This document shows, one piece after another, positions 7,988 to 15,927 of a stretch of DNA of 64,000 bases. The stretch comes from Firm-04 sp045600205 (GTDB taxonomy: Bacteria; Bacillota; Clostridia; Oscillospirales; Ruminococcaceae), in NCBI GenBank assembly GCA_045600205.1, contig JAZRXM010000038.1, positions 1-64,000 on the forward strand. Reading direction: 5' to 3'. How positions within the stretch are numbered: the first letter of the stretch is position 1; every line of letters begins with the position of its first letter. The notes below the pieces were generated by a model, which was not told the origin of the DNA, made no database searches, and saw only the letters and a list, made by a program, of their open reading frames with translations. The translations under genes were made by a program, and so were the position numbers.

Positions 7988-8422
7988 ATGTATCTGATTT
8001 TCTGGGGTATCGTCATTATACTGACCATTGTGGCAGAGCTGATGACCATGCAGCTCGTCAGCATCTGGTTTACATGTGGCGCATTCGGTGCGTTTCTTGC
8101 CGCCATGTTCGGCTGCGGATTCATCACCCAGCTCGGCATTTTCGTCATTGCATCGGCACTCCTGCTGGTTCTGACCAGACCGCTGTTTCACAAAATCAAG
8201 GTTCAGGATCAGGACGTCGCACAGATGAATGCACAGCGTGATATTGGCGCATCCGCCGTCGTCATTGAGGAGATCAATCCTTCCCTCGGGACAGGCAGAG
8301 CCAAGGTCAACGGTGTAGACTGGATCGCCGTTTCTGAAAACGGAAACGTCATTGCAAAAGACCGCATCGTCACCATTACACAGATCGACGGCGCAAAACT
8401 GATCGTTGCCGAAGAACAATAA
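7988..8422 (+). CDS. NfeD family membrane protein
   Basis: 144 residues: an N-terminal membrane segment (YLIFWGIVIILTIVAELM), one or two further hydrophobic stretches to about residue 60, then a soluble beta-rich OB-like domain (IGASAVVIEEI ... GRAKVNGVDWIAVSENG). This is the short NfeD form that lacks the ClpP-like protease domain. NfeD proteins partner with SPFH/stomatin proteins in membrane microdomains, and the next gene encodes exactly that. GGAAAGGAGG precedes the ATG. It is the first gene of a two- or three-gene operon. Confidence 0.9.
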   Translation: MYLIFWGIVIILTIVAELMTMQLVSIWFTCGAFGAFLAAMFGCGFITQLGIFVIASALLLVLTRPLFHKIKVQDQDVAQMNAQRDIGASAVVIEEINPSLGTGRAKVNGVDWIAVSENGNVIAKDRIVTITQIDGAKLIVAEEQ

Positions 8423-8446
8423 GCTGATTTTATGGAGGAATCAATT

Positions 8447-9460
8447 ATGTTGAAATCTATGTTTGCTATGGCATTGCTTGCCAATACTCCCGGAAAAGGC
8501 GGACTGATCCTGCTGCTGATTCTGCTGGTCGTCGTACTGGCAATTGTGGTTGCCAACGTCAAGATCGTACCGCAGGCAAAAGTTTACGTCATTGAGCGTC
8601 TTGGCACCTTCTCCGAGGAATGGCATACAGGTCCGCACTGGAAATGGCCGTTCATCGAGCGTGTTGCCAAAACCGTTTCCATCAAGGAACAGGTCGTGGA
8701 TTTCAAGCCGCAGCCTGTAATTACCAAAGATAACGTTACCATGCAGATCGACACCGTCGTATTCTATCAGATCACCGATGCAAAGCAGTATACCTACGGC
8801 GTAGAGCGTCCGATGGCTGCCATCGAAAACCTCTCCGCAACCACACTGCGTAACATCATCGGTGAAATGGAACTCGATGCGACCCTCACCTCCCGTGACG
8901 TCATCAACTCGAAAATCACCGCCATCCTCGACCAGGCAACCGACCGCTGGGGTATCAAGGTCAACCGTGTGGAGCTGAAAAACATCCTCCCGCCCCGCGA
9001 AATTCAGGACGCCATGGAAAAGCAGATGAAGGCAGAACGTGAACGCCGTGAGAAGATCTTGCAGGCAGAGGGTGAAAAGAAGTCCGCAATCCTTGTGGCA
9101 GAGGGCGAAAAGGAATCCAAGATCCTCCGCGCACAGGCAGATAAGGAATCCCAGATTTTGCAGGCAGAAGCCGAAAAACAGGCAATGCTTCTCAAGGCAG
9201 AGGCAGCCCGTCAGCAGAAAATTCTGGAAGCACAGGGCGAAGCCGAAGCCATCCAGATGACCCAGCAGGCTCTCGCAGACAGTATCGAAAAACTCAACGC
9301 TGCTGCTCCGAATCAGCAGGTCATTCAGCTCAAATCGCTCGAAGCATTCGGCAAAGCCGCAGACGGCAAAGCCACCAAGATCATCATTCCGAGCGACATT
9401 CAGGGCATTGCAGGTCTGACAGGCGCACTGAAAGCCATCGCAACAGAGGAGAAAAACTAA
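8447..9460 (+). CDS. SPFH/band 7 stomatin-like protein
   Basis: The 337-residue protein has an N-terminal membrane anchor (LILLLILLVVVLAIVVANV), then the SPFH domain beginning IVPQAKVYVIERLGTF. From about residue 190 to 285 there is a long Glu/Ala/Lys/Gln-rich coiled coil with repeated (K)ILxAEAE units, followed by a short C-terminal tail. Such proteins oligomerize on the membrane and organize microdomains and proteases. GGAGG stands 8 bases before the chosen ATG (8447). It is paired with nfeD upstream (24-base gap) and a small zinc-ribbon gene downstream. Confidence 0.92.
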   Translation: MLKSMFAMALLANTPGKGGLILLLILLVVVLAIVVANVKIVPQAKVYVIERLGTFSEEWHTGPHWKWPFIERVAKTVSIKEQVVDFKPQPVITKDNVTMQIDTVVFYQITDAKQYTYGVERPMAAIENLSATTLRNIIGEMELDATLTSRDVINSKITAILDQATDRWGIKVNRVELKNILPPREIQDAMEKQMKAERERREKILQAEGEKKSAILVAEGEKESKILRAQADKESQILQAEAEKQAMLLKAEAARQQKILEAQGEAEAIQMTQQALADSIEKLNAAAPNQQVIQLKSLEAFGKAADGKATKIIIPSDIQGIAGLTGALKAIATEEKN

Positions 9461-9463
9461 TTT

Positions 9464-9718
9464 ATGATGTATAATGCAATCTGCCCCAAGTGCGGCAGCA
9501 GAGAAATTGTCCGTATCAACGGATATACCGATTCCTATGGTGCGGGAAACAACATCCGCACAGGTGCTTTTACGCATATCAATGTCAACCGCTACATCTG
9601 TTGTCAATGCGGATTCACCGAGGAATGGATCGACAAATCTGATTTGCAAAAACTTGTCAGAAGTAAAAAAGCCATGCACGTCAACAGTGTGCAGAAACAG
9701 CCCTACGGTTTTTATTGA
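9464..9718 (+). CDS. small zinc-ribbon protein
   Basis: An 84-residue protein with CPKCGS at residues 8-13 and CCQCGF at about 46-51, a classic two-knuckle zinc ribbon, followed by EEWIDKSDLQKL and a basic tail. It starts only a few bases after the SPFH stop, so it is probably cotranscribed; GAGGAG lies about 12 bases upstream of the ATG. No enzymatic domain is visible. A nucleic-acid or protein-binding role linked to the SPFH complex is speculative. Confidence 0.75.
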   Translation: MMYNAICPKCGSREIVRINGYTDSYGAGNNIRTGAFTHINVNRYICCQCGFTEEWIDKSDLQKLVRSKKAMHVNSVQKQPYGFY

Positions 9719-9726
9719 TCTTTTGC

Positions 9727-9755
9727 TTGACATTTTTTCATAAGCGTGCTATAAT
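9727..9755 (+). promoter_or_regulatory. sigma-A promoter of the TPP riboswitch/thiT unit
   Basis: Consensus TTGACA (9727-9732), 17-base spacer, TATAAT (9750-9755). Confidence 0.9.
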
Positions 9756-9780
9756 ACTATCGAGCTTCGGCTCATATATA

Positions 9781-9920
9781 CAAGGGGAGCTTGTGTGACA
9801 GGCTGAGAGATTGCGTATACGCAATGACCCGTAACCTGATTCGGATAATGCCGACGTAGGGAAATACGCACGTATCTACGTACCCAAACGCCTCGGAGCT
9901 GATTCATCCGAGGCGTTTTT
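9781..9920 (+). promoter_or_regulatory. TPP riboswitch (THI element) with terminator
   Basis: The aptamer (about 9781-9866) shows GGGGAGC, CTGAGA, ACCC and the hallmark AACCTGATTCGGATAATGCC followed by GACGTAGGGAA. A strong hairpin AACGCCTCGGA ... TCCGAGGCGTTTTT (9887-9920) follows, so TPP binding should favour transcription termination. It controls the thiamine transporter gene at 9961. Confidence 0.96.
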
Positions 9921-9960
9921 GTTTGCATTGTCTGCTCGATTGCAGAAAGGATGAAACCCT

Positions 9961-10512
9961 ATGAATCACGAAAAAACCACCCGCTTGGTCACCACTGCCG
10001 TACTGATCGCGCTGGCGACCGTCCTCAGCATGATTACCATTCTGAAACTGCCCCTTGGCGGCAGTATCACACCGCTCAGTATGCTGCCCATCTGCCTGAT
10101 TTCCGTCAAATACGGCATCAAATGGGGCACATTTTCGGGTTTTCTGTACGCGCTTTTGCAGCTTGCACTCGATCTGGGCGCAGCAATGAGCTGGGGACTC
10201 ACAGCTTTCAGTCTGACAGGATGCCTGATTTTCGACTATCTGCTTGCATTTACCGTACTTGGTCTTGCAGGGTTGCTCCGCCACAAAGGAATCCGCGGCG
10301 CGTGCATCGGAATTGTGCTGGCAATTGCAATGCGGTATGCCTGCCATGTGATATCGGGCGGAATTTTCCTCACGCAGTTCAAGGGTTTTGACAATGCGTG
10401 GCTGTGGTCGTTTTATTATAACGGTGCGTTCATGCTACCCGAATGCATCCTGACCACCATCGGCGCATACGCACTTTTGCGCATTCCTACCACGCAAAAA
10501 CTGCTTGCGTAA
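9961..10512 (+). CDS. thiT: thiamine ECF transporter S component ThiT
   Basis: A 183-residue membrane protein with about six hydrophobic segments. It has the ThiT-type sequence around SMLPICLISVKYGIKWGTFSGFLYAL, an aromatic/Gly-rich middle (AMSWGLTAFSLTGCLIFDYLLAF) and YACHVISGGIF. ThiT captures thiamine with picomolar to nanomolar affinity and uses the shared ECF module, which lies outside the window. The TPP riboswitch immediately upstream fixes the substrate with high confidence. AGAAAGGATG precedes the ATG. The unit is closed by a strong terminator. Confidence 0.95.
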   Translation: MNHEKTTRLVTTAVLIALATVLSMITILKLPLGGSITPLSMLPICLISVKYGIKWGTFSGFLYALLQLALDLGAAMSWGLTAFSLTGCLIFDYLLAFTVLGLAGLLRHKGIRGACIGIVLAIAMRYACHVISGGIFLTQFKGFDNAWLWSFYYNGAFMLPECILTTIGAYALLRIPTTQKLLA

Positions 10513-10580
10513 CTGGTTGTCGATAAAGTGGTATCTGCGATGCATCCATAATGGAGTGCCGCTCCAAACCTCGCCAAAGG

Positions 10581-10621
10581 GTATGGGAGAACCCTGCCAA
10601 GGGGTTCTCCCATACTTTTTT
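10581..10621 (+). terminator. terminator of the thiT unit
   Basis: GTATGGGAGAACCC, 6-base loop TGCCAA, GGGTTCTCCCATAC and TTTTTT. Confidence 0.9.
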
Positions 10622-10630
10622 GACAGACTG

Positions 10631-10661
10631 AATCGGGCGACCTTTTGAGGTCGCCCGATTT
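10631..10661 (-). terminator. terminator of the O-antigen-ligase-like gene
   Basis: AATCGGGCGACC TTTTGA GGTCGCCCGATTT, immediately after the minus-strand stop at 10668; near-perfect 12-base stem. Confidence 0.75.
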
Positions 10662-10667
10662 GTATTC

Positions 10668-12179
10668 TTATGCTTTTTCATCAAGTGGTTCGCCAACCAG
10701 TACGCCAAGCATCATCCACAACAGCGGAGATACCGACAGCACCGAAATACCGACCATGGACGTCAGCGTGAAGCCCAACACCGCAAAAATCGCGGAGAGA
10801 TATACCCAGCTTGCGGTCTGCTTGCGGCGTCTGATGCCGTAACGAATGCATACTGCCAGCAACGCCACATAAAGCAGCAGCGCAGGAATACCGCGCGATG
10901 CCGCAATATACAGGAAATCATTGTATGGACGGTCTACACCATTGCAATTGGATAACAATGCCATATTCTCACGAAGCTGCATATACCAGAAACAGTCAGG
11001 TCCCGTACCGACAATCGGATAGCGTTTGATGGTGCGCATGCCCTCACTCCAAGCATAGCGGATGACCGAGGAAGCGTCACCAATTTCAAAATCATGCTCC
11101 CGGAAAGAGGAATACGCACAAGCCGTGCTCAGACGGTAGAAACCGTCATCCCAGACAATACCGCCGTCATAGACCGCAAAACCATTTGCAACAGGAGCAT
11201 CATTCCATGTCGTATATGCACCGTTGATGGAAGGCGAAAAATATACCCACACAGCAGATACACCAAGTGAAAGTACCATCGTCAGCAACAGCACAGCCGA
11301 TTTTCCCTGCTTTTTCTTTCTGCCCGTGAGCAGCAGGATCACTGCCAGCAGCGCGGTAAAGCCTGCGCCAAGCACGCTTGCAATGGTCTGCGTTTTGAGC
11401 AGCAGCAGCCAGAATACGCCCGCACTGACTGTTGCATAGACCCGCTGTGCCTTTTTCTCTGCAAAAACAGCAGCAGGAATCGCCAGACAAAGCAGCATGG
11501 TCAGCAGCATTGCAAAAGTGATCGGGCTGTCCGTCAAACCACAGGGCAGAAACAGATTCTGCTTCAGCAGCGGATCCACAAACTTGTACGCACTGGGGAA
11601 TTCAAAGAACGGGCAGCATTGCAGCAACCCCCACAAGCACTGGAACAATCCGAAGCCAAGCACCAGATTGATCGTGCGCATGATGTTTTCCTTGCGGCGC
11701 AGCATACTGCCGACCAGAAACAGGCAGCCGTAGATCAGCAGCGTGAACAAGCCTTCATCTCTGCCGTCCTGACCGAACAGCGAATCGCGGTAGCTGAACG
11801 AATTGAACAGAGAAATCACTGCCCATAAAAAGCCCGCGCCCAGCAAACCATACGGCAACAGATTTTTCTTCGGCAATTGCTGACGCATTCCGCCAATGAA
11901 CGCTGCCACCACAACAATCACACCGACAATCGAAAAAATCGTTGCGATACTGCGCAGTGTGATAATGATCAGCGACAAAATCATTCCAAAGCCGCCCTCT
12001 TGAATCATGTCATTCAGATCCGTGGTGTAGGAATAGGACAACTGGAACACGATTTCCGATCCACCGACAATCATCATCAGCACGGCAAGCAGCTTGGAGC
12101 AGAACACACGAAACTTATCCAGATCCATGTTCAGGATAAAGTTGGATTTATCCGTTGTATGAAATAATGTTTTCGGCAT
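10668..12179 (-). CDS. O-antigen ligase/polymerase-like membrane protein
   Basis: About 503 residues with some ten to twelve membrane helices and one large extracytoplasmic loop. The loop contains the Wzy_C-like signature PIVGTGPDCFW and a Tyr/Arg-rich segment, as in O-antigen ligases and polymerases that transfer lipid-linked glycans. GGAAGG lies 9 bases before the chosen ATG (12179, MPKTLFHTT); the longer frame from 12200 lacks a ribosome site. It follows the RNase Y gene with a terminator-like hairpin in between. The glycan substrate is unknown; a link to the CapD-type dehydratase at 43.9 kb is possible but distant. Confidence 0.75.
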   Translation of the reverse strand: MPKTLFHTTDKSNFILNMDLDKFRVFCSKLLAVLMMIVGGSEIVFQLSYSYTTDLNDMIQEGGFGMILSLIIITLRSIATIFSIVGVIVVVAAFIGGMRQQLPKKNLLPYGLLGAGFLWAVISLFNSFSYRDSLFGQDGRDEGLFTLLIYGCLFLVGSMLRRKENIMRTINLVLGFGLFQCLWGLLQCCPFFEFPSAYKFVDPLLKQNLFLPCGLTDSPITFAMLLTMLLCLAIPAAVFAEKKAQRVYATVSAGVFWLLLLKTQTIASVLGAGFTALLAVILLLTGRKKKQGKSAVLLLTMVLSLGVSAVWVYFSPSINGAYTTWNDAPVANGFAVYDGGIVWDDGFYRLSTACAYSSFREHDFEIGDASSVIRYAWSEGMRTIKRYPIVGTGPDCFWYMQLRENMALLSNCNGVDRPYNDFLYIAASRGIPALLLYVALLAVCIRYGIRRRKQTASWVYLSAIFAVLGFTLTSMVGISVLSVSPLLWMMLGVLVGEPLDEKA

Positions 12180-12202
12180 AGCGCACAACCTTCCAATCAT
12201 CT

Positions 12203-12236
12203 AAAACAATGCACATGATCCGAAAACCATGTGCAT
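12203..12236 (-). terminator. terminator after RNase Y gene
   Basis: ATGCACATG (12209-12217) and CATGTGCAT (12228-12236) form a 9-base stem. The minus strand continues into TGTTTT. Confidence 0.7.
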
Positions 12237-12249
12237 CTGTTTCTGTGTC

Positions 12250-13908
12250 TTATTTTGCGACCTCAACTGCTCTGCTTTCGCGGATGAGGTTGACCTTGAT
12301 CTGACCGGGATATTCCATTTCATCCTCGATCTGTTTTGCGATATCGCGGGCAACCAGAACCATCTTCTCATCGTCGATGATCTCCGGCTTGACCATGACA
12401 CGAACCTCACGACCCGCCTGGATCGCAAAGCACTTGTCAACGCCCTCGTAGGAGGTGCAGATTTCTTCCAGTTTCTGCAAACGCTTGATGTAGCTTTCGA
12501 GATTCTCGCTGCGGGCACCCGGACGTGCTGCGGAGATGGCATCTGCTGCCTGAACGATGCAGGCGATGACCGTCTTGGGCTCAACGTCATTGTGGTGTGC
12601 TTCAATCGCGTGGAGAATTTCCTGACTTTCGTGGTATCTGCGGCAGACATCCACACCGATCGCAACGTGAGAGCCTTCGATTTCAGCGGTCAGTGCCTTG
12701 CCGATATCGTGAAGCAGACCTGCGCGTCTTGCCACATTGGCATCTACGCCCAGTTCCGATGCCAGAATACCGGACAGTGTGGAAACCTCAATGCTGTGAT
12801 TGAGCACGTTCTGACGGTAACTGGTACGGAATGTCAGTCTGCCGAGGAGCTTGGTCAATTCAGGATTCAAGCCGTGGACATTCGTTTCCAGAACGGCACG
12901 CTCGCCCTCCTGCTTGATGCGCTTTTCAACTTCGCGTCTTGCCTTATCGACCTTTTCCTCGATGCTTGCGGGATGGATACGGCCATCCACGATGAGCTTT
13001 TCGAGGGCGAGTCTTGCGACTTCGCGGCGGACAGGATCAAAGCACGAAAGGGTAATTGCTTCAGGCGTATCGTCAATGATCAGATCAACGCCGGTCATGG
13101 TTTCAATGGTACGAATGTTTCTGCCCTCACGACCAATGATACGACCCTTCATTTCGTCATTGGGCAGCGGAACAACCGAAACTGCAACCTCAGAAACCTG
13201 TTCTGCGGCGCATTTTGCGATTGCCAGCGAGATGTGGCTTCTTGCGATATCCTCGCAATTTGCCTTCACCTGCTGTTCATATGCGGAGATCTTCAGAGCC
13301 TTTTCATGGACAAGATCCGCATCGATCTGCTGGAGCAGAAAATCTCTTGCCTGATCGCGGCTGAACTCGGAGATGCGCTCAAGCATATCAATCTGACTTC
13401 TCTTGAGTTTTTCGAGTTCCTCCGTGCCTGCACGTTTGATTTCCTCTGCTTCTGCGAGCTTTTCCTCAGCAGCGTGGAGTTTGCCTTGTAAAGCCTCCTC
13501 CTTGCGCTCAAAATGCTCGGTTTTCTTATCGAGGTTTTCCTCTTTCTGCTGAATACGGCGTTCCTGACGGGACATATCCGCACGACGGTCCTTGATTTCC
13601 TTTTCTGCGTCACTGCGCATACGGAAAATCTCGTCCTTAGCCTCCACGAGGGCTGCTTTTTTACGATCGGACGCTTCTTTTTCGGCAGAAGTACGAATGC
13701 GTTGGGCTTCCTGCTCGGCACTGCCGATGACAGATTCTGCCTCACGCTTGCGCTGTTCAATACCCTCAGCAATACCTTCCCGCTTTGCCGCAGCAACCTT
13801 CTGGTTTGCCACAACAAAGCCGATTCCCGCACCTGCAAGCAATGCAACGAGAATCAGGACAATCGCCAACGGATTTGACAGCATCAACATGATGGTACAC
13901 AAATCCAT
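12250..13908 (-). CDS. rny: ribonuclease Y
   Basis: The domain order is that of RNase Y, the membrane-bound endonuclease that initiates mRNA decay in Firmicutes. An N-terminal helix (LAIVLILVALLAGAGIGFVV) is followed by a long charged coiled coil (about residues 35-190), a KH domain with IIGREGRNI (about 259) and an HD domain with NHSIEVS and LLHDIGKAL (about 399). The start is uncertain. AAGGAGG is only 2 bases from ATG 13908; a TTG at 13902 has ideal spacing, and GTG 13920 is also open. Start choice changes only a few N-terminal residues. Confidence 0.95.
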   Translation of the reverse strand: MDLCTIMLMLSNPLAIVLILVALLAGAGIGFVVANQKVAAAKREGIAEGIEQRKREAESVIGSAEQEAQRIRTSAEKEASDRKKAALVEAKDEIFRMRSDAEKEIKDRRADMSRQERRIQQKEENLDKKTEHFERKEEALQGKLHAAEEKLAEAEEIKRAGTEELEKLKRSQIDMLERISEFSRDQARDFLLQQIDADLVHEKALKISAYEQQVKANCEDIARSHISLAIAKCAAEQVSEVAVSVVPLPNDEMKGRIIGREGRNIRTIETMTGVDLIIDDTPEAITLSCFDPVRREVARLALEKLIVDGRIHPASIEEKVDKARREVEKRIKQEGERAVLETNVHGLNPELTKLLGRLTFRTSYRQNVLNHSIEVSTLSGILASELGVDANVARRAGLLHDIGKALTAEIEGSHVAIGVDVCRRYHESQEILHAIEAHHNDVEPKTVIACIVQAADAISAARPGARSENLESYIKRLQKLEEICTSYEGVDKCFAIQAGREVRVMVKPEIIDDEKMVLVARDIAKQIEDEMEYPGQIKVNLIRESRAVEVAK

Positions 13909-14009
13909 TTCCTCCTTCACAGTATCAAATTTCGTAATTTGTTTAGTATTGAAACATTTGATATTGCGGCAAGGAAACGTGCCGTTTGATGATTCCCTTT
14001 TAAATTTTC

Positions 14010-14218
14010 AAAAAAGGCTGTGCGCAGACTTCAGAGCCAATCGGACGCACTGCCGATATGTAAAGAGTGGCTGCGGGTTCGCTCCTGACAGCAGGAATCC
14101 GCATCTCACGCAAAAAAATTGGAAAAACGAATCAGAGAAACAGCCGTTTCCCGGACCACAAAGACCGAATTCCCGCACCACACAGTACCTGCGGAAATCC
14201 GAACAATGCAAAATACAT
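14010..14218 (-). ncRNA. candidate structured ncRNA, orphan transcription unit
   Basis: A strong minus-strand promoter (14225-14253) and a hairpin-plus-T-run terminator (14010-14038) bracket about 209 bases with no convincing gene. The ends can pair as a rod: CGGAT (14197-14201) with GTCCG (14042-14046), TACTG (14183-14187) with CAGTG (14048-14052), and GTGGTGCGGG (14172-14181) with CCCGCAGCCAC (14067-14077, one bulge). Inner hairpins TCCTG/CAGGA and CCG/CGG remain. Size and rod shape recall 6S RNA, but the family was not recognised. It could instead be an attenuated leader of rny, about 100 bases downstream. Confidence 0.5.
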
Positions 14219-14224
14219 AACTAC

Positions 14225-14253
14225 AGTATACAATATTTTTGTTGGAAAGTCAA
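14225..14253 (-). promoter_or_regulatory. sigma-A promoter of the candidate ncRNA
   Basis: Minus strand TTGACT (14248-14253), 17-base spacer, TATACT (14225-14230). Confidence 0.75.
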
Positions 14254-14321
14254 GTGTTAATTTCGTTTTTTATTTTATTTGCTACCGAAGCGACAAAAGC
14301 CATTCTGCGCTGCGGACACCT

Positions 14322-15221
14322 TTACGGAAGCTCCGGCGTACCCGAAAACGGCGGAATAAAGCTCTCCGATGCTGCCTCGCCCTCCTGAATCAGTGCATTC
14401 TGTATGCCGATCTGCTCCGCATACCGTAAAACCATGTCGTATTCCTCCGCTGTCACACGGCGGGAAAGCACAGGGTCATTCTTCACACGCGGCATCGGCG
14501 TATACTGATTCATGATACTGATGCCGATTCGTTCACCGTAGGTACTGTGCAGATAATAGAGAATCTCGCGTGATTCTTTCGTATGTGCCGGCAAAACAAG
14601 ATGCCGTACCTGTACGCCCCTTGTCATCAGACCCGTCTGTGCATCAAATTGCGGGCTGCCCACCTGCATGACCATTTCCGCGAGCGCAGCCTTCGCAATT
14701 TCGGGATAATCCGCTGCACGGGAATACTGTTTTGCCGTTTCCCTGTGCAGATATTTGAAATCAGGCAGGTAGATATCCACCAGCCCCGTCAGCTGATGCA
14801 GCACTTCAGGAAGTTCGTAAGCACTGGAATTCCACACGATCGGAATGGTCAGACCCTGCTCTTTTACCGCTTTGAGAACGGGAATGAGCTGCTCCGTATA
14901 ATGGGAAGGCGTCACCAGATTGATGTTGTGAACGCCGCGTTTTTGCAGTCGCAGCATGATTTCCGTCAGCATTTCCGCAGAAATCTCCGCACCGACGCCA
15001 TCCGCTGCAATGTCCGCATTCTGACAGTACACGCACCGCAGATTGCAGCCGGAGAAAAATATCGTACCGGAACCGTTTTCGCCGCTGATGGCAGGCTCCT
15101 CCCAATAGTGCGGTGCGGCTCTTGCAATTCGAAAACCGTTTGTCTGTCCGCAAAAACCGACCGCCTGCGCTCGGTTCACCTGACATTTTCGCGGGCAAGC
15201 CGTACAAAATTCCGTCTGCAT
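14322..15221 (-). CDS. radical SAM protein, pyruvate formate-lyase activase-like
   Basis: The 299-residue protein has the radical SAM cluster motif CNLRCVYC (CxxxCxxC) at about residues 59-66, preceded by GTIFFSGC. Cys-rich CTACPRKC lies at the N terminus and a second zinc- or cluster-type Cys at GFCGQ. Downstream motifs NLVTPSHYTEQL and DIYLPDFKYL are typical of the PflA-related group (COG1313) that includes uncharacterised glycyl-radical-type activases. No glycyl radical enzyme is adjacent, so the target is unknown. It has its own promoter and a start with AAAGGAG upstream. The 13.92-14.32 kb gap beyond it is occupied by the candidate ncRNA. Confidence 0.85.
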   Translation of the reverse strand: MQTEFCTACPRKCQVNRAQAVGFCGQTNGFRIARAAPHYWEEPAISGENGSGTIFFSGCNLRCVYCQNADIAADGVGAEISAEMLTEIMLRLQKRGVHNINLVTPSHYTEQLIPVLKAVKEQGLTIPIVWNSSAYELPEVLHQLTGLVDIYLPDFKYLHRETAKQYSRAADYPEIAKAALAEMVMQVGSPQFDAQTGLMTRGVQVRHLVLPAHTKESREILYYLHSTYGERIGISIMNQYTPMPRVKNDPVLSRRVTAEEYDMVLRYAEQIGIQNALIQEGEAASESFIPPFSGTPELP

Positions 15222-15257
15222 GGAAAGAATACTCCTTTCGTTTCCGTTTCTTCTGTC

Positions 15258-15286
15258 AGTATAGCACAGTGCAGCGCATTTGTCAA
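15258..15286 (-). promoter_or_regulatory. sigma-A promoter of the radical SAM gene
   Basis: Minus strand TTGACA (15281-15286), 17-base spacer, TATACT (15258-15263). Confidence 0.85.
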
Positions 15287-15328
15287 AAATCCGCAGCCGA
15301 TTATTTCGTTTTTTATCGTCCGAATCCC

Positions 15329-15357
15329 TTGCGATTTTTCCGAAAATATGCTATAAT
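15329..15357 (+). promoter_or_regulatory. sigma-A promoter of the DUF5662 gene
   Basis: TTGCGA (15329-15334), 17-base spacer, TATAAT (15352-15357). Confidence 0.8.
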
Positions 15358-15388
15358 ATTCTTTAATCTACCGAAAGGAGCGATCGCT

Positions 15389-15910
15389 ATGCATCCGATT
15401 GCACATTTCCGTACAATTACCAAACATCGTCATGTGGTCATGGTACACTGTTTCCGCGCAGGCATCCCGTTTCAGGGCTTGCTGCATGACCTTTCCAAAT
15501 ATACTCCCACCGAATTTATCCCGGGCGCACTGTACTATCAGGGTACCCGCAGCCCCAATGAGGCAGAACGCGAGAAAAAAGGCTTCTCTGAGGCGTGGAT
15601 GCACCATAAGGGCAGAAATCGTCACCATTTTGAATACTGGACGGACTACAATCCCGAAACCCGTTTGATGGAACCGCAGCCCATGCCCACCCGCTATCTG
15701 ATCGAAATGTTCTGCGACCGCGTTGCCGCAAGCAAGGTCTATCGCGGAAAAGACTACGTGGACAGCGACCCCCTCGCCTACTATGAGCGTGCCGCACATC
15801 TTCACCGTATGCACGATACCACTGCCAGAAAACTTCATTTTCTGCTGAAAATGCTCGCGGATGAGGGCGAGGAAAAAACTTTTGAATTCATCCGCCACAT
15901 GAAAAAATAA
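15389..15910 (+). CDS. DUF5662 family protein
   Basis: A 173-residue soluble protein rich in His: KHRHVVMVHCF near the N terminus, LLHDLSKYTPTEF at about residues 31-43, and MHHKGRNRHHFEYW at about 71-84. The HD pair in LLHDLS and the following HH cluster resemble a catalytic or metal site, and the family is called DUF5662; no activity is established. AAAGGAG lies 8 bases before the ATG, so the longer upstream frame is rejected. It heads a plus-strand run of housekeeping genes (RluA-type synthase, RadC, UvrB). Confidence 0.8.
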   Translation: MHPIAHFRTITKHRHVVMVHCFRAGIPFQGLLHDLSKYTPTEFIPGALYYQGTRSPNEAEREKKGFSEAWMHHKGRNRHHFEYWTDYNPETRLMEPQPMPTRYLIEMFCDRVAASKVYRGKDYVDSDPLAYYERAAHLHRMHDTTARKLHFLLKMLADEGEEKTFEFIRHMKK

Positions 15911-15927
15911 AAAGGATTGTTGCGTAA

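Noticed and set aside
14008..14211. 67-residue minus frame inside the candidate ncRNA
   Set aside because: It runs through the terminator hairpin and its T run, has no Shine-Dalgarno sequence and no recognisable motif.
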